From positions 1-6,480 of the forward strand of contig CAJXIS010000132.1 in NCBI GenBank assembly GCA_913054115.1: a DNA stretch of 6,480 nt. Reading direction: 5' to 3'. Shown here in pieces: positions 1 to 5,214 of this stretch. This stretch comes from an uncultured Acidimicrobiaceae bacterium (GTDB taxonomy: Bacteria > Actinomycetota > Acidimicrobiia > Acidimicrobiales > MedAcidi-G1). Below the pieces are notes generated by a model. That model was not told the DNA's origin and searched no databases. It was given only the letters and a program-made list of their open reading frames with translations. Position 1 is the first letter of the stretch; each line of letters opens with the position of its first letter. The translations under genes and the position numbers were made by a program.

Positions 1-844
1 CGGGGTAGGGCTGGCGGGTCGAGAAGTCGGTGGCGGGCAGGAACGTGGCGACGGTGTCGCTCCCGGCAAGGGCCCCTATGTCGGCGTCGGTCAGGTAGGT
101 GCAGTGGTCTACCGAGGCGCATCCCATTTCGACGGCCAACTGCACACCGGGCCCGTGACCCAGCTGGTTGCCGTGCAGGCGCAGGCCCAGGCCGGCGGCC
201 CGGCCCGACTCGAGCACGGCCCGGCACTGGGCGACGTCGAAGGCGCCGGTCTCGCAGAAGGCGTCGATCCAGCGGGCGTGGGGGGCGCAGGCGTCGAGCA
301 TCGGCCCGCACACGAGGTCGATGTAGGAGTCGGAGCGTCCCTCGTATTCGTGGGGCACGAGGTGGGCACCCATGAACGTGGTCTCGTCGGTGAACTCGGC
401 TGCGATGCGCAGGTGGCGGGCTTCTTCGTCGACGTCGAGGCCGTAGCCGGACTTGATCTCGACGGTGGTGGAGCCGGCGGCCCTGGCCTCGGCCATGCGG
501 GTGGCGGTGAGGGTGCGCAGTTCGTCGTCGGATGCGGCCCGGGTGGCGGCGGTCGTGACGCGGATGCCTCCGCCGTCGTAGGGGCGGCCGGCCATGCGGG
601 TGGTGAACTCCTCGGCCCGGTCGCCGGCGAACACGAGGTGGGTGTGGGAGTCGACGAAGCCGGGCAGCACGCAGGCGCCTGCGGCGTCGATGCGCTCGTC
701 GGCGACCTGACCGGCGGGTCCGACCGATTCGACGACGCCGTCGGTGATGACGACCGATGCGTCGTGGACGATGCCGAGGGGGCCTTCGCCGAGCGCCGGG
801 TCGTTGGTGACCAGCAGGCCGATGTCGTCGAGGACGAGGCTCAT
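1..844 (-). CDS. hutI: Imidazolonepropionase HutI (partial, C-terminus off the left edge)
   Basis: This enzyme hydrolyses 4-imidazolone-5-propionate to N-formimidoyl-L-glutamate in the cytoplasm, the third step of histidine breakdown. It belongs to the amidohydrolase superfamily of metal-dependent TIM barrels. The 281 visible residues include VLPGFVDSHTHLVFAGDR (about 59-76), with the metal ligands H67 and H69 and a likely substrate arginine R76. Also visible are RPYDGGGI (87-94), VEIKSGYGLD (128-137), FMGAHLVPHEY (157-167), LRLHGNQL with metal ligand H224, and SVDHCTYL with H247. The family is about 400 residues long, so roughly 120 residues, including the last metal-binding Asp, lie outside the window. 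The start ATG (844-842) overlaps the hutF stop as ATGA, so translation is probably coupled; the upstream Shine-Dalgarno match is weak. The family assignment is near certain. This is the last gene of the leftward arm that can be seen. Confidence 0.97.
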   Translation of the reverse strand, partial: MSLVLDDIGLLVTNDPALGEGPLGIVHDASVVITDGVVESVGPAGQVADERIDAAGACVLPGFVDSHTHLVFAGDRAEEFTTRMAGRPYDGGGIRVTTAATRAASDDELRTLTATRMAEARAAGSTTVEIKSGYGLDVDEEARHLRIAAEFTDETTFMGAHLVPHEYEGRSDSYIDLVCGPMLDACAPHARWIDAFCETGAFDVAQCRAVLESGRAAGLGLRLHGNQLGHGPGVQLAVEMGCASVDHCTYLTDADIGALAGSDTVATFLPATDFSTRQPYP

Positions 845-2205
845 GTGGCGGCGCCGCCCGTGACCGTCCGGATGGAGGCGTCGAGTTCGGCTGCCACGTC
901 GATCGAGGTGTGGGCGCCGTCGCTCACGACGACGTTGCCGCCGACGACGACGTGGGTGACGTCGGCGGCCGAGGCGGCGAACACGACCGAGGCGAGGGCG
1001 CTGTCGATGTCGGTGCCGGCGAGCCGGACCGAGTCGAGGCCGACGGTGGTGAGGTCGGCGGGGGCGCCCGCTGCGAGCACGCCGCCGCCGTCCCAGCCGA
1101 GGGCCGAGTAGCCGTTGGCGGTGGCGGCGGTCAGCAGCGCCGCTACCGGGTGGGTGCCGCGCACCAGGGTGGCGAGGCGCTCGTCGAGTTCGACGGCGCG
1201 GGCTTCTTCGAACGGGTCGATGACGGCGTGGGAGTCGCTGCCGAGGCACAGCGGCACGCCGGCGGCGGCGAGGGCGCCGGCGGGGCCGATGCCGTCGGCG
1301 AGGTCGCGTTCGGTGGTCGGGCAGAGGCACACGCCGGAGCGGGTGGAGGCGAGCAGGCCCAGGTCGGCGTCGGTGAGGTGGGTGGCGTGGACGGCGGTGA
1401 GCCGCTCGCCGAGGAGGCCGGCGTCGTGGAGCAGCTCGGTGGGCGTGCGGCCGTGGTGGGCGACGCAGGCCTGGTTCTCGGCCGGCTGCTCGGAGAGGTG
1501 GATGTGGAGGGGGGCGCCATGCCCGGCTGCCCACTCCCCGACCAACGCCATCGACGCCGGGTCGACGGCCCGCACCGAGTGGACGGCGGCGCCCAGCACG
1601 GCGTCGTCGCCGGCGCGGCGGGCGTCGGCCCTGGTGGCCCATGCGTCGGCGCTGCCGTCGCCGAAGCGGCGCTGGTGGTCGCCCAGCGGTTGGTGGCCGT
1701 CGGCATCGAGGCCGCCGTGGAGGTAGCAGGTGTCGAGCAGGGTGATCCGGATGCCGGCCTCGGCGGCGGCGGCGAGCAGCGCCCCGCCCATGGCGTTGGG
1801 GTCGGCGTAGGGGGTGCCGTCGGGCTGGTGGTGCACGTAGTGGAACTCGCCGACGACGGTGATGCCGGCCAGCGCCATCTCGGCGTAGGTGGCGCGGGCG
1901 AGGCGGAAGTAGGTGTCGGGGTCGAGCCGTTGGGCGACGCCGTACATCTGGTCGCGCCAGGTCCAGAAGGAGCCGGTGCCGGCCTGGGTGCGGCCGCGCA
2001 GGGCCCGGTGGAAGGCGTGGCTGTGGGCGTTGGCGAGGCCGGGGACCGTGAGGCCGTCGAGGCGGGTGGCTCCGGCGGGCGGGGCGGCCACGCCTGCGCG
2101 CACCGAGGTGATGCGGCCGTCGGCGACCTCGAGCACGACGCCGGCTGTGACGCCGGCTGTGGGGGCGTCGCCGCCCAGCCAGGCCAGCTCGCACCACCAG
2201 GTCAT
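841..2205 (-). CDS. hutF: Formimidoylglutamate deiminase HutF
   Basis: HutF hydrolyses N-formimidoyl-L-glutamate to N-formyl-L-glutamate and ammonia. It therefore marks the route through formylglutamate rather than direct release of formamide. The 454 residues match the usual family length. The amidohydrolase signature is clear: NAHSHAFHRALRGRTQAG (59-76) with metal ligands H61 and H63, then SFWTWRDQMY (79-88), GEFHYVHH (119-126), AVHSVRAV (207-214; H209 and R212 probably contact substrate), HIHLSEQ (234-240; H236 metal, E239 catalytic), AVHATHLTD (271-279), CPTTERDL (295-302) and LGSDSHAVIDPFEE (321-334; D324 metal). The SEQ and GSDSH motifs separate it from guanine deaminases and other relatives. 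The start ATG overlaps the stop of the preceding deformylase-like gene by four bases, and its own stop overlaps the hutI start. Residues 16-23 are a tandem TAGV-TAGV duplication. The product of this enzyme needs a deformylase, which is why the upstream neighbour matters. Confidence 0.96.
   Translation of the reverse strand: MTWWCELAWLGGDAPTAGVTAGVVLEVADGRITSVRAGVAAPPAGATRLDGLTVPGLANAHSHAFHRALRGRTQAGTGSFWTWRDQMYGVAQRLDPDTYFRLARATYAEMALAGITVVGEFHYVHHQPDGTPYADPNAMGGALLAAAAEAGIRITLLDTCYLHGGLDADGHQPLGDHQRRFGDGSADAWATRADARRAGDDAVLGAAVHSVRAVDPASMALVGEWAAGHGAPLHIHLSEQPAENQACVAHHGRTPTELLHDAGLLGERLTAVHATHLTDADLGLLASTRSGVCLCPTTERDLADGIGPAGALAAAGVPLCLGSDSHAVIDPFEEARAVELDERLATLVRGTHPVAALLTAATANGYSALGWDGGGVLAAGAPADLTTVGLDSVRLAGTDIDSALASVVFAASAADVTHVVVGGNVVVSDGAHTSIDVAAELDASIRTVTGGAAT
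2137..2160. repeat. Perfect 12-bp tandem duplication inside hutF
   Basis: GACGCCGGCTGT occurs twice in direct succession. It keeps the hutF frame and encodes TAGV-TAGV at residues 16-23, in the N-terminal beta segment before the barrel. It looks like a small in-frame slippage duplication with little effect on the enzyme core. Confidence 0.8.
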
Positions 2206-2777
2206 CGGGCGTCGGCCTCGGCGACGAAGGCGGTGATGCGTTCGACGAATGCCTCGCGGTGGTGGGCGGTGAACTCGTCCCAGGTGGCGAGGGTGGCGGG
2301 GTCGGTGACCCGGTCGACGAACAGCACGCCGTCGAGGTGGTCGACCTCGTGCTGCCAGGTGCCTGCCTCGAGCCCGCTGGCGACGAAGTCGTGCCCGCCG
2401 CCGTCTCGGTCGAGGTAGCGGACCCGCACGTCGACGTGGCGCTCGACCTCGCCCCGCAGCGGCACCGACAGGCAGCCCTCGTTGTTGGTGAACGTGGCGT
2501 CGCCGACCGGTTCGACCACGGGGTTGACGGCGATGGTCAGGGGGATGGGCGGCTTGTACGGGTAGCGGGGGTTGTCGTCGACCTCGAGGACGCAGATGCG
2601 CAGGGTCTCGCCGACCTGGTTGGCGGCGATCCCGCCGCCGTCGGCGTCGTGCATGGTGTCGACGAGGTCGTCGATGAGCTGCTGGACCTCGGGGCTGCCG
2701 AGTTCGTCGGCGCCGACCTCGCGGGCGACCCGGCGCAGGATCGGATGTCCGATCTGGAGGATCTCGCGTACGGCCAT
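2202..2777 (-). CDS. Peptide deformylase-family metallohydrolase in the hut operon; candidate N-formylglutamate deformylase
   Basis: The 191-residue protein belongs to the peptide deformylase family, metal-dependent hydrolases that remove N-terminal formyl groups. All three family motifs are present: GGGIAANQ (47-54; canonical GxGxAAxQ), EGCLS (100-104; C102 metal ligand) and QHEVDH (142-147; H143 and H147 metal, E144 catalytic). An REILQIGHPILRR start and a central PYKPPIPLTIAVNPVVEP segment also fit the family. The frame stays open upstream to 3014, but that part overlaps hutU. The ATG at 2777 was chosen because GGGAG sits 9 bases before it and homology begins there. The hutU stop is 4 bases upstream, and the gene's stop overlaps the hutF start as ATGA. 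A housekeeping def usually neighbours fmt, not catabolic genes. Since HutF makes N-formylglutamate and no hutG is visible, I infer that this enzyme may deformylate formylglutamate. An ordinary or duplicated peptide deformylase carried in the operon is the alternative. The family call is secure; the substrate is inference. Confidence 0.93.
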   Translation of the reverse strand: MAVREILQIGHPILRRVAREVGADELGSPEVQQLIDDLVDTMHDADGGGIAANQVGETLRICVLEVDDNPRYPYKPPIPLTIAVNPVVEPVGDATFTNNEGCLSVPLRGEVERHVDVRVRYLDRDGGGHDFVASGLEAGTWQHEVDHLDGVLFVDRVTDPATLATWDEFTAHHREAFVERITAFVAEADAR

Positions 2778-2781
2778 GCGC

Positions 2782-4434
2782 TCAGTCTCCCTCGCGCATC
2801 GGGATCCGCACGCCCCGCTCGTCGGCGACGGCGATCGCTGCGTCGTAGCCGGCGTCGACGTGGCGAATGACGCCGGTGCCGGGGTCGTTGGTGAGCACCC
2901 GTTCGAGCTTGGCGGCGGCCAGGTCGGTGCCGTCGGCGACGCTGACCTGGCCGGCGTGGATGGACCGGCCGATGCCGACGCCGCCGCCGTGGTGGATGCT
3001 GACCCAGGTGGCACCGGACGAGGTGTTGAGCATGGCGTTGAGCAGCGGCCAGTCGGCGACGGCGTCGGAGCCGTCGAGCATGTCCTCGGTCTCGCGGTAG
3101 GGGGAGGCGACGGAGCCGGAGTCGAGGTGGTCGCGGCCGATGACGAGCGGGGCCTTGAGTTCGCCGCTGCGGACCATGTCGTTGAAGCGCAGGCCGAGGC
3201 GGTGGCGTTCGCCGTAGCCCAGCCAGCAGATGCGGGCCGGCAGGCCCTGGAAGGCGACCCGTTCGCCGGCGAGGCGGATCCAGCGGGCGAGGCCCTCGTC
3301 GTCGGGGAACTCTTCGAGGACGGCCCGGTCGGTGGCGGCGATGTCGGCCGGGTCGCCGGAGAGCGCCACCCAGCGGAACGGTCCCTTGCCCTCGCAGAAC
3401 AGGGGTCGGACGTAGGCGGGGATGAAGCCGGGGTAGGCGAAGGCCCGGTCGAAGCCGCCGAGTTCGGCCTCGGCCCGGAGGCTGTTGCCGTAGTCGAACA
3501 CCTCGGCGCCGGCGTCGAGGAACCCGACCATGGCCTCGACGTGGCGGGCCATCGAGTGGCGGGACCGGCGGGTGTACTCGTCGGGGTCGGTGCGGCGCAT
3601 TTCGGCGGCGGCGTCGTCGGTGAGGTCGGTGGGCCGGTAGTCGAGCGGGTCGTGGGCCGACGTCTGGTCGGTGACGATGTCGGCGTCGACGCCGTCGGCG
3701 AGCATGCGGGGCAGCAGGTCGGCGGCGTTGCCGACGAGGCCGACAGAGAGGGGCCGGCGGTCGGCCTTGGCGGCGGCGCAGCGGCGCAGGGCGTCGGCGT
3801 AGTCGTCGGCGATCTCGTCGAGGTAGCGGTGGTCGACGCGGCGCTGCACGCGTTCGGCGTCGACGTCGATGCACAGCGCCACGCCGTCGTTCATGGTGAT
3901 GGCGAGGGGTTGGGCGCCGCCCATGCCGCCGAGGCCGGCGGTGACGGTGAGGGTGCCGGCGAGGGTGCCGTCGAACTTCTTGCGGGCGATCTCGGCGAAG
4001 CACTCGTAGGTGCCCTGGAGGATGCCCTGGGTGCCGATGTAGATCCAGGACCCGGCGGTCATCTGGCCGTACATCATGAGGCCCTCGGCCTCGAGGCGGC
4101 GGAACTCGGACCAGTTGGCCCAGTCGGGGACGAGGTTGGAGTTGGCGATGAGCACCCGGGGGGCCCATTCGTGGGTGCGGAACACGCCGACGGGCTTGCC
4201 GGACTGGACGAGCAGGGTCTCGTCGTCGGCGAGCGTGGTGAGGGTGCGCAGGATGGCGTGGTAGGCGGGCCAGGAGCGGGCGGCCCTGCCGGTACCGCCG
4301 TAGACGACGAGGTCGTCGGGGCGTTCGGCGACCTCGGGGTCGAGGTTGTTCTGGAGCATCCGGAAGGCGGCCTCCTGGGGCCAGCCGCGACACGTCAGGT
4401 CGGTGCCCCGGGGTGCGTGGATGGGGGTGGGCAT
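2782..4434 (-). CDS. hutU: Urocanate hydratase (urocanase) HutU
   Basis: HutU adds water to urocanate, giving 4-imidazolone-5-propionate, and uses tightly bound NAD+ as an electrophile. The 550 residues match the family's normal 550-560. Visible marks are RGTDLTCRGWPQEAA near the N-terminus, NNLDPEVAERPDDLVVYGGTGRAAR (quoted here in parts: NNLDPEVAE and VVYGGTGRAAR), THEWAPRVLIANSN, YGQMTAGSWIYIGTQGI, the NAD-binding GLGGMGGAQP (167-176), DQTSAHDPLDYRP, YPGFIPAYVRPLF, and ARICWLGYGER with the conserved catalytic-loop cysteine C403. The frame continues upstream to an alternative ATG at 4509, but those 25 extra residues (rich in R, H and P) do not resemble urocanase and would run through the promoter region. 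The ATG at 4434 has GGAG five bases upstream (4443-4440) and starts just before the conserved RGTDL. It is the first gene of the leftward operon, followed after 4 bases by the deformylase-like gene. Confidence 0.98.
   Translation of the reverse strand: MPTPIHAPRGTDLTCRGWPQEAAFRMLQNNLDPEVAERPDDLVVYGGTGRAARSWPAYHAILRTLTTLADDETLLVQSGKPVGVFRTHEWAPRVLIANSNLVPDWANWSEFRRLEAEGLMMYGQMTAGSWIYIGTQGILQGTYECFAEIARKKFDGTLAGTLTVTAGLGGMGGAQPLAITMNDGVALCIDVDAERVQRRVDHRYLDEIADDYADALRRCAAAKADRRPLSVGLVGNAADLLPRMLADGVDADIVTDQTSAHDPLDYRPTDLTDDAAAEMRRTDPDEYTRRSRHSMARHVEAMVGFLDAGAEVFDYGNSLRAEAELGGFDRAFAYPGFIPAYVRPLFCEGKGPFRWVALSGDPADIAATDRAVLEEFPDDEGLARWIRLAGERVAFQGLPARICWLGYGERHRLGLRFNDMVRSGELKAPLVIGRDHLDSGSVASPYRETEDMLDGSDAVADWPLLNAMLNTSSGATWVSIHHGGGVGIGRSIHAGQVSVADGTDLAAAKLERVLTNDPGTGVIRHVDAGYDAAIAVADERGVRIPMREGD
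2787..2793 (-). promoter_or_regulatory. Ribosome binding site of the deformylase-like gene
   Basis: GAGGGAG on the minus strand lies inside the last codons of hutU, about nine bases before the ATG at 2777. It is among the strongest Shine-Dalgarno matches in the window. It fixes the start of the deformylase-like gene and shows that the gene is translated in its own right inside the hut message. Confidence 0.7.
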
Positions 4435-4439
4435 GGGTG

Positions 4440-4443
4440 CTCC
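4440..4443 (-). promoter_or_regulatory. Ribosome binding site of hutU
   Basis: GGAG on the minus strand lies five bases before the ATG at 4434. It supports this start over the upstream in-frame ATG at 4509, whose upstream sequence lacks any comparable purine-rich element. Confidence 0.7.
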
Positions 4444-4465
4444 GTGGGGTCGGGTGGGCGGGTGG

Positions 4466-4494
4466 TTGCGGTCCCGCACAGTCTGCCGTAGGTT
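4466..4494 (+). promoter_or_regulatory. Candidate promoter of the regulator-hutH operon
   Basis: TTGCGG (4466-4471) and TAGGTT (4489-4494) are separated by 17 bases, a reasonable fit to an actinobacterial sigma-70-type promoter with a TANNNT -10 element. Transcription would start near 4501, leaving a leader of about 33 bases before the ATG at 4534. The -10 overlaps the left arm of the inverted repeat, and the promoter faces and overlaps the candidate hutU promoter. An alternative -10 is TACTTT (4511-4516). The choice is uncertain. Confidence 0.4.
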
Positions 4495-4509
4495 GCCGTG
4501 TGTTGGCAA
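4480..4509 (-). promoter_or_regulatory. Candidate hutU operon promoter
   Basis: On the minus strand, TTGCCA (4509-4504) and CAGACT (4485-4480) are separated by 18 bases. They resemble the actinobacterial housekeeping consensus TTGACA / TAGRRT. Transcription would start about 35-40 bases before the hutU ATG. The -35 element sits inside the right arm of an inverted repeat, so a bound regulator would directly affect polymerase. This is a pattern match by eye; no start site is known. Confidence 0.45.
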
Positions 4510-4513
4510 CTAC
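4488..4513. promoter_or_regulatory. Inverted repeat, candidate operator 1 in the hutU/regulator control region
   Basis: GTTGCC (4492-4497) and GGCAAC (4505-4510) form a perfect 6-base inverted repeat around a 7-base centre. Allowing one bulged G, the arms extend to GTAGGTTGCC and GGCAACTAC (nine pairs). The repeat lies over the candidate -35 of hutU and the candidate -10 and start site of the divergent regulator operon. This is where a dimeric IclR protein could control both arms. Assignment to the adjacent regulator is inference. Confidence 0.5.
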
Positions 4514-4530
4514 TTTCATCTACTGAAACT
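4512..4530. promoter_or_regulatory. Inverted repeat, candidate operator 2 just before the regulator start
   Basis: ACTTTCA (4512-4518) and TGAAACT (4524-4530) are separated by TCTAC and pair at 6 of 7 positions, with TTTCA/TGAAA perfect. The element is AT-rich against an otherwise very GC-rich background and ends four bases before the regulator ATG, a position suited to autoregulation. TTTC/GAAA half-sites are common among IclR-type operators in general, but no specific match is claimed. Confidence 0.45.
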
Positions 4531-4533
4531 TTT

Positions 4534-5214
4534 ATGACCTCGACCACCGCTTCCTCGACCCTGCATGTCGCCCGCTCCGCCGAGCGGGCGCTGCAACTCG
4601 TCGATGCCGTCGTGACGGCCGGTCGGCTGCCGTTGGGCGAGGCGGCGAAGGCCGTCGACCTGCCCACGTCGACGGCGTTGCGCCACCTCAAGGCGCTCGA
4701 GCAGCACGGCTGGCTCGACCGTGACGACGCCGGACGTTTCTCGGCCGGGCCCGCCTTCCTGCGCCTGGCGCTGGCCTCGTTGCGCGAGGGGCCGGCCGCC
4801 CACCTGACCGCCGTGGCCCAGCCGCACCTCGACCGATTGGCCGAGGCCACCGGCGAGTCCGCCTACCTGGCGGTGCGCGAGCGCACCAGCGCCGTCTACC
4901 TGACCGCCGCCGAGAGCTCCCGGGCGATCCGCCACACCGGTTGGGTCGGCCGCACGGTGCCGCTCGACATCACCGCCGTCGGCGCCGCACTGACTGGCGA
5001 CGGCTCGCCGGTCGCCCACCGCAACGTCGGTGCCGTCGAGCCCGATGTGTCGGCTGCCGTGGCGCCGGTGGTCGGTCCGGACGGCGACGTTGTGGCCGCC
5101 ATCTCGGTGCTCGGGCCGGCGCAGCGCCTCAAGGGGAAGGCCCTCGACGCCACCGCTGCCGCTGTGCTCGCCGCCGCCGAGGCCCTGGGCCGGGACCTCG
5201 GGGTGCGGGCATGA
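4534..5214 (+). CDS. IclR-family transcriptional regulator, probable hut regulator
   Basis: The 226-residue protein has an N-terminal winged helix-turn-helix of the IclR type (about 14-75). SAERALQLVDAVV is followed by LGEAAKAVDLPTSTALRHLKALEQ, here split as LGEAAKAVDLP (recognition start) and TSTALRHLKALEQ, then the wing GWLDRDDAGRFSAGPAF. The effector domain follows (about 88-226), with QPHLDRLAEATGESAYLAV, VYLTAAESSRAIRHTGWVGR, PLDITAVGAAL and DVSAAVAPVVGPDGDVVAAI. Only about 11 residues separate GAALTG from the AVEPDVSAAVAPV strand, where typical IclR proteins have several tens, so the domain is unusually short. The ATG at 4534 has no clear Shine-Dalgarno. A GTG at 4498 in frame would start inside the inverted repeat and is less likely. 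The stop overlaps the hutH start as ATGA. IclR-type HutR proteins are known to control hut genes in Corynebacterium. Position between two hut arms suggests it controls both, with urocanate or histidine as the likely effector (inference). Confidence 0.92.
   Translation: MTSTTASSTLHVARSAERALQLVDAVVTAGRLPLGEAAKAVDLPTSTALRHLKALEQHGWLDRDDAGRFSAGPAFLRLALASLREGPAAHLTAVAQPHLDRLAEATGESAYLAVRERTSAVYLTAAESSRAIRHTGWVGRTVPLDITAVGAALTGDGSPVAHRNVGAVEPDVSAAVAPVVGPDGDVVAAISVLGPAQRLKGKALDATAAAVLAAAEALGRDLGVRA

Noticed and set aside
847..858. Perfect 12-bp palindrome GGCGGCGCCGCC just before the hutI start
   Set aside because: It has no loop, so it is not a convincing RNA hairpin. It lies in coding sequence where GGC/GCC repeats are common, so chance explains it.
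104..1111. 335-codon open frame on the plus strand opposite hutI and the end of hutF
   Set aside because: It is a low-complexity shadow. The real gene, hutI, runs off the left edge on the minus strand.
910..2418. 502-codon open frame on the plus strand opposite hutF
   Set aside because: It is a composition-driven shadow: the protein is a Gly/Ala/Val/Glu-rich low-complexity string without domain motifs, and the opposite strand holds a clear hutF.
2572..4491. 639-codon open frame on the plus strand opposite hutU
   Set aside because: It shows the same Gly/Val/Ala/Glu-rich shadow composition and lies antisense to an unmistakable urocanase with full-length homology.
4435..4509. 25-residue N-terminal extension of HutU from an ATG at 4509
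   Set aside because: It has no ribosome binding site, the residues are unlike urocanase, and it would cover the candidate promoter and operator. The ATG at 4434 has GGAG at a good distance.
2537..4519. 660-codon open frame on the minus strand in another frame of hutU
   Set aside because: It is dominated by Arg, Pro and His, as expected of an out-of-frame reading of GC-rich DNA, and has no recognisable domain.
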